Shown here piece by piece: positions 20,261 through 28,388 of a DNA stretch of 64,000 bases. The notes under the pieces were generated by a model. It searched no databases. It was not told where the DNA came from and saw only the letters and a list, made by a program, of their open reading frames with translations. How positions within the stretch are numbered: position 1 is the first letter of the stretch; every line of letters begins with the position of its first letter. Source of the stretch: Archangium sp. (GTDB taxonomy: Bacteria; Myxococcota; Myxococcia; Myxococcales; Myxococcaceae); the NCBI GenBank assembly GCA_030681645.1, contig JAUXRX010000036.1, forward strand, positions 1 to 64,000. The letters run 5' to 3'. The position numbers and the translations under genes are program-made.

Positions 20261-20733
20261 TGGACCGCCTCGACCAGCTCCGCGCCGCGATGGTGCTCTC
20301 GATTCATGGCGGGGTGAACCGCGCCCTGATCCAGTGGGTGGGGCAGCACCACGGCCCGCCCCAGTCCCTCGACAGCGTGAAGCTGCGCGCCATCGTGCTC
20401 GACTTCGACACCTTCCTCATGCAGCCGGGCACCGAAGACTCTGACTTCACGCGCGGCATCATTCGCCTGCGGAACGTGTTCGCCCGGCACGCGAAGATGG
20501 CGGCGCCGGCCACCGTGACCCTCAGTCCACGCCCGTCGCCCTGGCCGGCGCCGCTGCCGGGTCCCCCGCGCCCCCAGCCGCTGGTCACCGACGAAGGCGT
20601 GCCCCGCTCGTACACGTTCGACGCGAACTCGGTGCTCGCCGAGGCGTTGTCGCGGGTGCTCGACTCGCCCAGCTGGATCGACGCGATTCACCTGCCGGCG
20701 TTCGGCGCGGCGCTCCCGCAGCCCGAGGTGTGA
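20260..20733 (+). CDS. Paralogue C of the W-x-x-H-H-G-x-P family, with C-terminal extension
   Basis: 157 residues. Residues 4-70 repeat the family core (LRAAMVLSIHGGVNRALIQW, VGQHHGPPQSLD, FDTFLMQPGTEDSDF). A Pro-rich linker (about 90-120) then leads to a second conserved-looking stretch ending VLDSPSWIDAIHLPAFGAAL. No enzyme motif, signal peptide or membrane helix. Function unknown; context suggests a partner of the neighbouring FHA activator or kinase. Confidence 0.75.
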   Translation: MDRLDQLRAAMVLSIHGGVNRALIQWVGQHHGPPQSLDSVKLRAIVLDFDTFLMQPGTEDSDFTRGIIRLRNVFARHAKMAAPATVTLSPRPSPWPAPLPGPPRPQPLVTDEGVPRSYTFDANSVLAEALSRVLDSPSWIDAIHLPAFGAALPQPEV

Positions 20734-20779
20734 CCGCAAATGCCTTGACCGCGCGGACTTGGAACGACGAAGAGGCCGC

Positions 20780-21379
20780 ATGCCGATTCGCCGTGGATCC
20801 GTGAACCTGGCGCGCTTCCGAATGGAAGGCGCCGTCCCCAAAGACGTCAAACGCTGGCTGCAGAAGGGGCTGGGCAAGGCCGCCTTCGAGCCGATCGATC
20901 CGAAGAGTGACGACGAGCGCTCGGCCGGCTTCGTCGAGCTGGAGCTGACCGATCGCACCGAGTTCTCCGCGGGCGCGCTCTTTCACGGGCTGCACGCGCT
21001 CTTCGCGTGGCGCGTGGACAGGCTCAAGGTGCCGGCCAACGCGCTGCGCGCCGGGCTGCTGCAGTGGACCCAGGCCTTCGAGCAGAAGCACGGCCGCCCC
21101 GCGGGGCGCCGGGAAAAGGCCGAGCAGAAGGACAACTTGAAGAAGGCGCTGCGCACCAAGCAGGCGCCGGTCTCGAAGGTGTTCGAGCTGAGCGTCGATC
21201 TCACCTCGCGCGACGTCTTCGTGTGGGCCACCTCGCGCAACGTGGTCGAAGAGGCGCAGGCGGTGCTCGAGTCGACGCTCGAGGTGAAGCTCATTCCCCG
21301 GGTGCCCGCCGCGTTCCTCGCGCCCGGCGTGCTCGATTCGTTGACGCCCAGCAAAGAGCTGTTCGGAGAGGTGAGCTGA
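20780..21379 (+). CDS. RdgC N-terminal-like protein
   Basis: 199 residues. The order of features follows the first two thirds of RdgC, a ring-shaped DNA-binding modulator of RecA: an N-terminal strand set, the basic helix region FEQKHGRPAGRREKAEQKDN, LKKALRTKQAPVSKVFELSV, then VWATSRNVVEEAQAVLESTL and KLIPRVP. E. coli RdgC is about 300 residues; this protein ends near the point where the C-terminal domain would begin. ATG 20780. The stop overlaps the next ATG by one base. Confidence 0.62.
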   Translation: MPIRRGSVNLARFRMEGAVPKDVKRWLQKGLGKAAFEPIDPKSDDERSAGFVELELTDRTEFSAGALFHGLHALFAWRVDRLKVPANALRAGLLQWTQAFEQKHGRPAGRREKAEQKDNLKKALRTKQAPVSKVFELSVDLTSRDVFVWATSRNVVEEAQAVLESTLEVKLIPRVPAAFLAPGVLDSLTPSKELFGEVS

Positions 21380-21990
21380 TGGCCAGCAAGAAGGATGAGC
21401 GCGCGTTCATGCGCGGTGAAGTCGGCGTTGATGGGGCGGCGGTGGAAGAGGAGAAGGACGAGGCGCAGGTCGAGCTCGCCAAGGCGCAGGAAGCGCTGCT
21501 GCGAGGCCGCACGTGGCTGGGCCGCGAGTGCCTCACCTGGCTTTTGTGGAAGAGCGAGTCGACCGAAGCGCTCCTGAAGCTGCAGGACCTGGACGTGAGC
21601 GTGGTCTTCAACGGCAAGCTCACCCTGCGCGCGGCTTCAGGCGACGTCACCGAGGCGCAGGTGAAGGGTGTGGCCGCCCCCTACGCGAAGCTGGTCAAGC
21701 ACGCGCTGGGCAAGGGCCTGCTGGTGCACACCGCGAAGGTGCAGGTCACCTGGGGCGAGCAGGTCTACGACTTCACCCTCGACGCCGAGTTCTTCGACAT
21801 CCGCTCGGCGAAGCTGCCCGCGCTGCTGCAGGAAGAAGAAGACGACAAGCTCACCGAGCGCCTCGAGCTGGCCACCCGCGCCTCCACCCTCACTGATGCC
21901 CTCGTCGCCGCCTTCATCAAGGAGCGCTCGGGGAAGGCCTGGACCACCAAAGTCGTGCCCGCTTTGAAGGCCTGGATGGAAGAAGTCTGA
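21379..21990 (+). CDS. Probable RdgC C-terminal-like partner protein
   Basis: 203 residues. After an acidic N-terminus comes LGRECLTWLLWKSE, a motif I associate with RdgC-like proteins, then DVTEAQVKG, a GKGLLVHTAKVQVTWGEQVY stretch and FTLDAEFFDIRSAKLP. The last three follow the order of the RdgC C-terminal domain (T-x-E-E-I, G-K, L-x-W, F-x-L-x-x-D). It is coupled to the preceding RdgC-like gene by TGATG. The simplest reading is a two-subunit RdgC; a separate helper protein is the alternative. Confidence 0.55.
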   Translation: MASKKDERAFMRGEVGVDGAAVEEEKDEAQVELAKAQEALLRGRTWLGRECLTWLLWKSESTEALLKLQDLDVSVVFNGKLTLRAASGDVTEAQVKGVAAPYAKLVKHALGKGLLVHTAKVQVTWGEQVYDFTLDAEFFDIRSAKLPALLQEEEDDKLTERLELATRASTLTDALVAAFIKERSGKAWTTKVVPALKAWMEEV

Positions 21991-22009
21991 TCCATTGGCA
22001 CGCCACTCC

Positions 22010-22038
22010 TTGACCTAAGCCCTTCCTTGGCTTATGGC
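22010..22038 (+). promoter_or_regulatory. Candidate promoter for rplU-rpmA
   Basis: TTGACC (22010-22015), a 17-base spacer and TATGGC (22033-22038) lie 70 bp before the rplU start. The spacer contains a small inverted repeat (TAAGCC/GGCTTA). The -35 is good and the -10 is poor, so this is only a candidate. Confidence 0.3.
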
Positions 22039-22107
22039 GGCCGTCCTTTCCGATCTCCAAGCCGGAGTCCCGGAACGATTCTTGAACGATACCGCGAGGT
22101 TATAACG

Positions 22108-22416
22108 ATGTACGCCGTCATCCGAACAGGTGGCAAACAGTACAGGGTCGCCGAAGGCGACGTTCTCCGCATTGAGAAGGTCGGAGGCGACTCTGGCGCT
22201 GAGGTGAAGTTCGACGAAGTGCTCATGATCGGCGGCACCGAAGCCGTGAAGGTCGGGAAGCCGACCCTCGCGGGCGCCAAGGTGGTGGGGAAGATCCTCC
22301 GCCAGGCCAAGGCCCGTCGTGTCCTGCACTTCCGCAAGGAAAAGGAAGGGTGGACGCGCCTGCGCGGTCACCGCCAGCCTTTCACTGAGGTGAAGATCAC
22401 CTCGATCTCGGCCTAA
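22108..22416 (+). CDS. rplU: 50S ribosomal protein L21
   Basis: 102 residues, the standard L21 length. MYAVIRTGGKQYRVAEGDVL is diagnostic, and the C-terminal LRGHRQPFTEVKI is the usual rRNA-binding end. ATG 22108 with GCGAGGT upstream. First gene of the conserved rplU-rpmA-obgE block. Confidence 0.98.
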   Translation: MYAVIRTGGKQYRVAEGDVLRIEKVGGDSGAEVKFDEVLMIGGTEAVKVGKPTLAGAKVVGKILRQAKARRVLHFRKEKEGWTRLRGHRQPFTEVKITSISA

Positions 22417-22429
22417 AGGAACAAACGCC

Positions 22430-22708
22430 ATGGCTCATAAAAAGGGACAAGGTTCATCGCGCAACGGGCGTGATTCGAACTCACAGCGACGTGGAACGAA
22501 GGTGTACGGCGGCCAGGAGATCACGGCCGGCTCGATCATCGTTCGCCAGGTCGGCACCAAGATCCACCCCGGCACCAACGTCAAGCTGGGCCGCGACTTC
22601 ACGCTGTTCGCGACCATCGACGGCGTCGTGAAGTTCGAGCGCTACGACCGCGACCGCAAGAAGGTCTCGGTCTACCCGGTCGCCGCCGCAGCTGCAGCGG
22701 CGAGCTGA
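22430..22708 (+). CDS. rpmA: 50S ribosomal protein L27
   Basis: 92 residues. MAHKKGQGSSRNGRDSNSQR is the L27 N-terminus that reaches the peptidyl-transferase centre; RQVGTKIHPGTNVKLGRDFT is the family core. The second residue is Ala directly after Met, without the cleavable N-terminal extension found in Firmicutes. The C-terminus ends in an Ala-rich run. It lies 13 bp after rplU. Confidence 0.98.
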   Translation: MAHKKGQGSSRNGRDSNSQRRGTKVYGGQEITAGSIIVRQVGTKIHPGTNVKLGRDFTLFATIDGVVKFERYDRDRKKVSVYPVAAAAAAAS

Positions 22709-22730
22709 GCGTTTCACTCTTCAGGTGAAC

Positions 22731-22764
22731 GGGCGCCGAGCTGAAGGCTCGAGCGCCTGTTTTC
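22731..22764 (+). terminator. Hairpin with T-tract between rpmA and obgE
   Basis: GGGCGCCGAGC (22731-22741) pairs with GCTCGAGCGCC (from 22747) across a short loop and is followed by TGTTTTC. This is the best intrinsic terminator shape in the window. It would end or attenuate the ribosomal-protein transcript before obgE. Confidence 0.7.
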
Positions 22765-22783
22765 ATTTCCAGCGACTGGCCCC

Positions 22784-24118
22784 ATGAAATTCGTCGACCA
22801 GGTTCACATCTTCGTGAAGGGCGGTGACGGCGGTAACGGCGCCGTGGCCTTCCATCGCGAAAAGTACATCGACAAGGGCGGTCCCTCGGGTGGTGACGGA
22901 GGCGACGGCGGGTCGGTGATCTTCGAAGCCGATCCCCAGCTCACCACGCTGCTCGACTTCCGCTTCGCGTCGCGCCACGTGGCGCGCTCGGGTGCGCACG
23001 GCATGGGCAGCGACATGAACGGCCGCGCCGGTGAAGACACCGTGCTCAAGGTGCCGCTCGGCACGCTGGTGCGCGACGAAGAGACGGGCGACCTGCTCAA
23101 GGACCTGTCCACCCCCGGCGAGCGCTGGGTGGTGGCGAAGGGTGGCAACGGCGGCTGGGGCAACATGAACTTCGCCACGAGCACGCGCCAGACGCCGCGC
23201 TTCGCGAAGGACGGCCAGCTGGGCCAGGAACGCGCGCTCGTGCTCGAGCTCAAGCTGCTCGCCGACGTGGGCCTGCTCGGCTTCCCCAACGCGGGCAAGA
23301 GCACCTTCATCAGCCGCATCTCGGCCGCGAAGCCGAAGGTGGCCGACTACCCGTTCACCACGCTGGTGCCCAACCTCGGCGTCGTCGACTACCGCGAGCG
23401 CCGCAGCTTCGTGGTCGCCGACATCCCCGGGTTGATCGAGGGCGCCAGCGAGGGCCACGGGCTGGGGCTCCAGTTCCTCCGCCACGTCGAGCGGTGCCGC
23501 GTGCTGGTGCACCTCGTCGACCTGAGCGCCGGTGACGAAGGCCGCGAGCCGGTGAAGGACTTCGACATCCTCAACCGCGAGCTCGAGAAGTACAGCGCGC
23601 TGCTGGCCGACAAGCCGCAGATCGTGGTGGCCAACAAGCTCGACCTGCCTCACGCGCGTGAGGCGCTGCCTGCCTTCGTCGAGAAGATGAAGGCGCGCGG
23701 GATCAAGGTGTTCGAGCTGTCGGGTGCGACGGGCGAGGGTGCGCAGGCCGTGCTCGACGCGTGCGCGCGGGTGCTGTTCGCCAACGAGGACCACAAGGTG
23801 CGGCTCAGGGGCCGCCTGGTGCCTCCGAGCACCGAGCAGGAGACCACCACCGCGAAGACCAGCCGCCCGAAGCGCAAGGCCGCTGCGAAGACGAAGAAGG
23901 TCGTGGTCGCGAAGAAGAAGGTGGTGGCGAAGAAGAAGCCGTCGCCGACGAAGGCCGCAAAAGCCGGTGCGCGCGTCGCTCTCAAGAGGGACAAGCAGGC
24001 GAAGAAGATCGTCGGTGCCTTCAGAGACGAAACGCGCGAGCGCATTCAGCAGATCAACGAGAAGGCGCTGCGCGCGCTCAAGCACGCGAAGAAGAAGCTC
24101 GTGAGGAGAAAGCGCTGA
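22784..24118 (+). CDS. obgE: Obg family GTPase with a lysine-rich C-terminal tail
   Basis: 444 residues. The Gly-rich Obg fold (1-158; GGDGGNGAVAFHREKYIDKG) precedes the G domain: GFPNAGKST (G1, 167-175), DIPGLIEGA (G3, about 213-221), ANKLD (G4). Obg binds the large ribosomal subunit and links ribosome assembly to growth state. Residues 341-444 are a highly basic, KKK-repeat tail resembling histone H1 or AlgP tails, in place of the OCT domain of Gram-positive Obg. ATG 22784. The stop overlaps the next ATG by one base. Confidence 0.96.
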   Translation: MKFVDQVHIFVKGGDGGNGAVAFHREKYIDKGGPSGGDGGDGGSVIFEADPQLTTLLDFRFASRHVARSGAHGMGSDMNGRAGEDTVLKVPLGTLVRDEETGDLLKDLSTPGERWVVAKGGNGGWGNMNFATSTRQTPRFAKDGQLGQERALVLELKLLADVGLLGFPNAGKSTFISRISAAKPKVADYPFTTLVPNLGVVDYRERRSFVVADIPGLIEGASEGHGLGLQFLRHVERCRVLVHLVDLSAGDEGREPVKDFDILNRELEKYSALLADKPQIVVANKLDLPHAREALPAFVEKMKARGIKVFELSGATGEGAQAVLDACARVLFANEDHKVRLRGRLVPPSTEQETTTAKTSRPKRKAAAKTKKVVVAKKKVVAKKKPSPTKAAKAGARVALKRDKQAKKIVGAFRDETRERIQQINEKALRALKHAKKKLVRRKR

Positions 24119-24789
24119 TGGGTGGCGGGGGCCCGAAGTACGAGGCCGCGGCCGGCAAGCCGCTGCCCGCGGACCTCCTGCTCGCGCCGCGGCGGGAGCG
24201 CATCGAGCGCGTGGTGGCCCAGCGCACCCGCACCGTCACCGTGGTGCTCGATCGCCTCGAGGACAGCTTCAACATGGCCGCGGTGCTCCGCACCTGCGAG
24301 GGCATGGGCCTGCAGGACGTCCACGTCATCCGCAATCCCGACGCGAAGTTCGCGCCGAACTCGAGGGTGACGCAGGGCTGCGACAAGTGGCTCGACCTGC
24401 ACATCCACCGCGACTTCAAGACCTGCGCGGCGGTGCTGCGGAAGAAGGGCTACCGGGTGCTCGCCTCGGCGATTCGCCCGGGCGCGACCAGCCTGTTCGA
24501 GCTGAAGTTCGACACGAAGATCGCCATGGTCCTGGGCAACGAGCGGTTTGGTGTCTCTGACGAGGTGCTGGAGCACTCAGACGGCACGTTCTGGATCCCG
24601 ATGCGCGGGTTCTCGCAGAGCATGAACATCTCGGCGGCGGCGAGCGCGTGCGTCACCCGGGCCATCTCGTGGCGCCTTGAACGTCTGGGCGAAGAAGGCG
24701 ATCTATCCCCCGAGGAACGCACCGCCCTGACCGAGCAGTTCTCGTACCTTTCCGTCAAGCAACGAGGCCGGGTGTACCGCAACCAGTGA
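24118..24789 (+). CDS. SpoU/TrmH family RNA 2'-O-methyltransferase
   Basis: 223 residues. SPOUT-fold methyltransferase with the three SpoU motifs: DSFNMAAVLRTCEGMG (motif 1), MVLGNERFGVSDEV (motif 2) and IPMRGFSQSMNISAAASACV (motif 3). The closest known group is TrmH (Gm18 of tRNA), with the C-terminal helical extension seen there. The substrate cannot be fixed from sequence. The start overlaps the obgE stop (TGATG). Confidence 0.9.
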   Translation: MGGGGPKYEAAAGKPLPADLLLAPRRERIERVVAQRTRTVTVVLDRLEDSFNMAAVLRTCEGMGLQDVHVIRNPDAKFAPNSRVTQGCDKWLDLHIHRDFKTCAAVLRKKGYRVLASAIRPGATSLFELKFDTKIAMVLGNERFGVSDEVLEHSDGTFWIPMRGFSQSMNISAAASACVTRAISWRLERLGEEGDLSPEERTALTEQFSYLSVKQRGRVYRNQ

Positions 24790-24826
24790 TGAAGGACCGC
24801 GGGCCTGCTCCGTCGAGAGGGACATC

Positions 24827-25615
24827 ATGATGCTGACCAAACTGCTGGTGGCGTACGCGTTGATGCTGCAGGGCGCTTCGGTCGATGCTGGCGTGAAGCC
24901 GGTCGACGCGGGCGTGGTGCTCAAGGCTGACGCCGGAGTGGCGGATGCCGGCGTGAAGAAGGCTGAGCTCGCGCCCGACGTGAAGGCGCTCGTCGATCGC
25001 GTGCAGGCGTTCTACGAGAAGACCCAGGACTTCACCGCCGACTTCCGGCAGGACTACACCTACAAGGCGTTCAAGCGCACCCAGACCTCGAGCGGCAAGG
25101 TGACGTTCATGAAGCCGGGGCTGATGCGGTGGGAATACGAGAAGCCCACGAAGAAGACCTTCGTGCTGGCGGGCGAGCGCGTGTTCATGCACGACCCCGA
25201 CGCGAAGTTGATCACCCGCGCCGCGATCTCCACCAACCAGCTCTCGGCGTCGGTCACCTTCCTCTTCGGCGTGGGCAAGCTCGAGAACGAGTTCTCGATC
25301 GTGAAGAAGGCGTGTCCGAAGTGCACCGGTACGCAGCTCGAGCTGACGCCGCTGGTGGCGGATCCCCGCTTCAAGAAGATCTTCCTCGAGGTCGATGAGA
25401 AGACCGCGCAGGTGCTCAAGAGCACGGTGGTCGACCCCGACGGCAGCGAGAACGCGATCAGCTTCCTGCTCATGACCACCAACGTCGGCATCAAGGAGTC
25501 GTTCTTCAAGCTGATGCCGCCCCCGGGCACCCAGGTGCAGGACTTCCTCACCGGCGGACAGATGACCATTCCCGGCAAGGACGCGGGCGTCGGCCTCGTG
25601 GACGCGGGGAAATGA
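24827..25615 (+). CDS. lolA: Outer-membrane lipoprotein carrier LolA
   Basis: 262 residues. A signal peptide is followed by an unusual spacer of Asp-Ala-Gly repeats (residues about 18-45). The LolA domain then begins: VQAFYEKTQDFTADFRQDYT, SGKVTFMKPGLMRWEYEKP, FLFGVGKLENEF, DGSENAISF. LolA ferries lipoproteins across the periplasm. A second DAG pair lies at the C-terminus. The usual length is about 200, the excess being these spacers. ATG 24827 (or 24830) follows GAGAGGGA. Confidence 0.88.
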   Translation: MMLTKLLVAYALMLQGASVDAGVKPVDAGVVLKADAGVADAGVKKAELAPDVKALVDRVQAFYEKTQDFTADFRQDYTYKAFKRTQTSSGKVTFMKPGLMRWEYEKPTKKTFVLAGERVFMHDPDAKLITRAAISTNQLSASVTFLFGVGKLENEFSIVKKACPKCTGTQLELTPLVADPRFKKIFLEVDEKTAQVLKSTVVDPDGSENAISFLLMTTNVGIKESFFKLMPPPGTQVQDFLTGGQMTIPGKDAGVGLVDAGK

Positions 25616-25630
25616 CCCTCGCGTTCACGG

Positions 25631-25900
25631 CGGCCTCCGGGGGCGTGGTGATTCACGGCTTCGTTGGGTGCCTGTCGCGTGCATGCCCCTCGACTGTGGG
25701 CGAGGATCCTCACGTGACGAGGTCTCCCCCGGCGTCGCTCTTCGGGAGTCGTAATGGACCATGACCACGCCGTAATGGTCCATTACGCGCTGGGAATGAG
25801 CGACCCGGCCGGCCTCACCTTCGCGTCCTTGCCCGAAGCGAGAGGCAAGCTCGGGAGTGGCTGGGCGCAGATCCGTCCCGCCACTCGTCCCACCAGGGCT
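25631..25900 (-). repeat. 270-bp repeat element, copy 1, with paired 15-bp palindromes
   Basis: This fills the 320-bp gene-free gap between lolA and the next lipoprotein. Read on the minus strand it matches 42847-43118 over its full length, with long exact blocks such as CTTCGGGCAAGGACGCGAAG and GGATCCTCGCCC. The centre holds GTAATGGACCATGAC (25751-25765, one mismatch to the palindrome) and GTAATGGTCCATTAC (25772-25786) separated by 6 bases. Flanks on both sides are also loosely inverted (GTCGCTC outwards). A 61-codon open frame runs through it but protein selection looks weak. Confidence 0.8.
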
Positions 25901-25935
25901 GAGAATGAGCTGACTGCTCGATCCGCGTGGAATCC

Positions 25936-27363
25936 ATGAAGACCCCGGTGCTTGCCGCGGCCCTGCTCGCGCTCACGGGCTGTCACCGCGTCACCGGTCC
26001 CCCGGGCGTCGAGTCGCTCGTCGGGTTGACGCTTCCGCTCGCGTCCTCGCCCGCGCTGCGCCTGGTCGTCGAAGGCGCCGTGCAGGAATTCGAAGCCGAG
26101 ATCTCCTTCGACCCCTCGCAGCCCGTCAGCTTCGTCACCTCGAAGTGCGTGCCTTCCCCCGCCTTCATCGCGCGCGTCTCGGTGCCCGACGCGTTCGGCC
26201 CCGACGAGACCTTCCCGCTCACCCGCGTGGTGGGCCTGCGCCTGGGCGACGTGCGCTTCCGCACCTTCGAGGCCGCCGTCGCCTCGGGGAAGAGCTGCGT
26301 GGTGGTGCTCGGCGCGCCCGACCTGAAGGACGTGGCTCTCGAGGTCAGCCCCGTCGCCCGCACCGTGCACTTCCGCCCCACGCAGACCCGCGAGCAGTGG
26401 GTCGCCGAGGCCGAGAAGAGCGGCGACGACGCGCAGGTGCTGGCGTTCACGAAGGACCCCCGCTTCGACTGGCCGCTGCTCCCCATTCGGGTGCGGCAGG
26501 GACCGACGAGCTACGACTCGACGATGCTGTTCTCGCTGCGCGAACCGCGCAGCCGCATCTTCGACGACTGGGCGCGTGCCCTGGGCCTGCGGCCCGGCCT
26601 GGAGCTGCTGGAAGGGCTCGCCTTGCCCGAGGGCCTCGAGCTGCCGCCCGAGCTCTCCCAGCTGCGTGGCTATGCCTGGGACACGCTCGAGTTCGCGCCC
26701 GGCTTCGGCCTCTCGTTCGGCTCTCTCGAGGTCGAGCCCGGCGCCCCCCCTCACGCGGTTCACGGCCTCATCGGCGCTGACACCTGGAGTCGCTTCTTCA
26801 TGACGTACGACGTCGGCTCCTCGGTGCTCGTGCTCCGCCGCCCTCGCGTCTTCGTCTCGGGCAACCAGGCGCGCTGCGAGCGGGGCGGGGTGGTCACGGA
26901 AGAAGCCTGCTTCGAGCTGCGCTCCACGCCCACCGCTGACGGCGTCGACGTCACCGCCGCGGTCTGGCGGCCGCTGCCTTCGGGCGCGCAGCTCTCGCTC
27001 GACCTGGTGGGCGGCGCGGGCACCTGCCGGCTCGGCCTCACCTTCTCGCCCGGCGATCGCGGGCGCAGCACCCACCATCACTTCCCGTGGAAGAAGCTGG
27101 GCGACTCCATCCCCGCATGCGGCGAGGCGTTCAAGGGCGTGACCCAGGTGAACCTGGGCCTGCTCGAGGAGAGCCCGCTCCAGGAATGCCCCGGCGTCTG
27201 CGCGTACGCCCGCGACGCGCTCACCGGGCGCATGTCGTGCGAGTGCCAGCCCGGCGTGCGCACCGCTGACGGCGACGCGGAGAAGCGCCTGCTCGAGCTC
27301 TTCAAGAAGCTGCTCGAGGAGAAGCGCCCCCCGCGGGAAGTGGAGCCGAAGGACCCTGACTGA
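25936..27363 (+). CDS. Lipoprotein with retropepsin-like fold features
   Basis: 475 residues. MKTPVLAAALLALTGC is a lipoprotein signal peptide with lipobox LTGC. The pattern VHGLIGADTWSRFFMTYDVG, then SSVLVLRRP near residue 280 resembles the second lobe of retropepsin-like aspartyl proteases, but no D-[ST]-G active site is apparent, so catalysis is doubtful. A cysteine cluster follows (ECPGVCAYARDALTGRMSCE). ATG 25936 chosen; a GTG three codons upstream is in frame. The upstream repeat runs close to the promoter. Confidence 0.75.
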   Translation: MKTPVLAAALLALTGCHRVTGPPGVESLVGLTLPLASSPALRLVVEGAVQEFEAEISFDPSQPVSFVTSKCVPSPAFIARVSVPDAFGPDETFPLTRVVGLRLGDVRFRTFEAAVASGKSCVVVLGAPDLKDVALEVSPVARTVHFRPTQTREQWVAEAEKSGDDAQVLAFTKDPRFDWPLLPIRVRQGPTSYDSTMLFSLREPRSRIFDDWARALGLRPGLELLEGLALPEGLELPPELSQLRGYAWDTLEFAPGFGLSFGSLEVEPGAPPHAVHGLIGADTWSRFFMTYDVGSSVLVLRRPRVFVSGNQARCERGGVVTEEACFELRSTPTADGVDVTAAVWRPLPSGAQLSLDLVGGAGTCRLGLTFSPGDRGRSTHHHFPWKKLGDSIPACGEAFKGVTQVNLGLLEESPLQECPGVCAYARDALTGRMSCECQPGVRTADGDAEKRLLELFKKLLEEKRPPREVEPKDPD

Positions 27364-27400
27364 GAGCCCTCGACTCGCGGTGAACGCCTCGGGGGCGCTC
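27362..27400. terminator. Convergent-gene hairpin
   Basis: GAGAGCCCTCGA (27362-27373) and TCGGGGGCGCTC (27389-27400) pair at 10 of 12 positions between the converging stops of the lipoprotein (27363) and the LysR gene (27399). No T-tract. Confidence 0.4.
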
Positions 27401-28289
27401 AGTCGTCGCTGCGGGTGGTCTTGAACGAGTCGAGCACCGCCTGCGACGCGCGCGAGAGGTACTTGCCCTTGCGCACCAGGATGCCGATGGGGCGGGTGAA
27501 GCCCGGCTCGGTGAAGGTCTTGCTCACCAGGGTGCCGGCCGCGATCTCCCGCGCCACCGTGGGGACGGGGAGAATCGACACGCCCAGGCCCAGCTCGACC
27601 GCGCGCTTGATGGTCTCGACGTTGTCCATTTCCATGGTGGGGTTGATCTCGAGGCCCTTGTCGCGGAACAGCTTGTCGATGCCCTTGCGCGACGGCGCCT
27701 CGCGATCGAACGCGATGAACGGCATGCCGGCGATCGCCGTCATCGCGATCTTCCCCTTGCCCGCGAGCGCGTGGCCCGGCGGCATCACCAGCGCCATCTT
27801 GTCTTCACGGAACGGCACGATGTCCACGCCCGCGCGCGGCTGCGGGTACGCCACCAGGCCGATGTCGGCGGCGCCGAGGATGACGTCGTCGTACACCTGG
27901 TCGCTGCGGCGGTAGTTGAGGCGCAGATTCACCTTCGGGTGCGCGCGCAGCAGGTCTTTCTGAATGGTGTGCAACTCGTGCAACCCGACCGAGTAGATGC
28001 ACGACACGTTGCAGGTGCCTGACACCTCGGTGGCCTGCTCGCGAATCTCGCCTTCCACCTCGGAAAAGCGCGCGAGGATCTCCTTGCAGCCGCGAAAGAG
28101 CCGCTCACCCGCCGGCGTCGGCGTCACCTGGCGCGCGCTGCGCGAGAGCAGCCGCTGCTCGTAGCGGTTCTCCAGCGCACGAATCTGCTGACTGACGGCC
28201 GACTGCGTCACGTGGTTGAGCTGCGCTGCGCGCGAGAAGGATCCGGTCTCGACCACGTCGACGAACATCTTCAGCGATTCGAGCTGCAT
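27399..28289 (-). CDS. LysR family transcriptional regulator
   Basis: 296 residues. N-terminal winged helix-turn-helix (LESLKMFVDVVETGSFSRAA, VTQSAVSQQIRALE) and a two-lobed effector domain (NVSCIYSVGLHELHTIQ, SRKGIDKLF, VELGLGVSILPV). Effector unknown. ATG at 28289 is chosen because AGGGAGT lies about 9 bases upstream; the GTG at 28298 has no such signal. LysR proteins usually control the divergent neighbour, here the DUF4139 gene. Confidence 0.93.
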   Translation of the reverse strand: MQLESLKMFVDVVETGSFSRAAQLNHVTQSAVSQQIRALENRYEQRLLSRSARQVTPTPAGERLFRGCKEILARFSEVEGEIREQATEVSGTCNVSCIYSVGLHELHTIQKDLLRAHPKVNLRLNYRRSDQVYDDVILGAADIGLVAYPQPRAGVDIVPFREDKMALVMPPGHALAGKGKIAMTAIAGMPFIAFDREAPSRKGIDKLFRDKGLEINPTMEMDNVETIKRAVELGLGVSILPVPTVAREIAAGTLVSKTFTEPGFTRPIGILVRKGKYLSRASQAVLDSFKTTRSDD

Positions 28290-28388
28290 GAGTTCCACTC
28301 CCTGGTTGGTGAAAGTTCATTAGTGAGCCTCCGGTATTAGCGCAAGTGAACTGAAACCCCTTCGTGCAGATCGCTGTCGAAAGGGGTC
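28290..28388. promoter_or_regulatory. Divergent control region between lysR-type gene and DUF4139 gene
   Basis: The 99-bp region is AT-richer than its surroundings. AGTTCA (28314-28319) and TGAACT (28347-28352) form an inverted repeat spaced 27 bases, a plausible LysR-type contact pair. No clear -35/-10 pair could be fixed. Confidence 0.3.

Noticed and set aside
23870..24118. Frameshift or fused DNA-binding gene at the end of obgE
   Set aside because: The frame is continuous from the G domain, codon use is coherent and the stop is coupled to the next gene, so it is a genuine tail.
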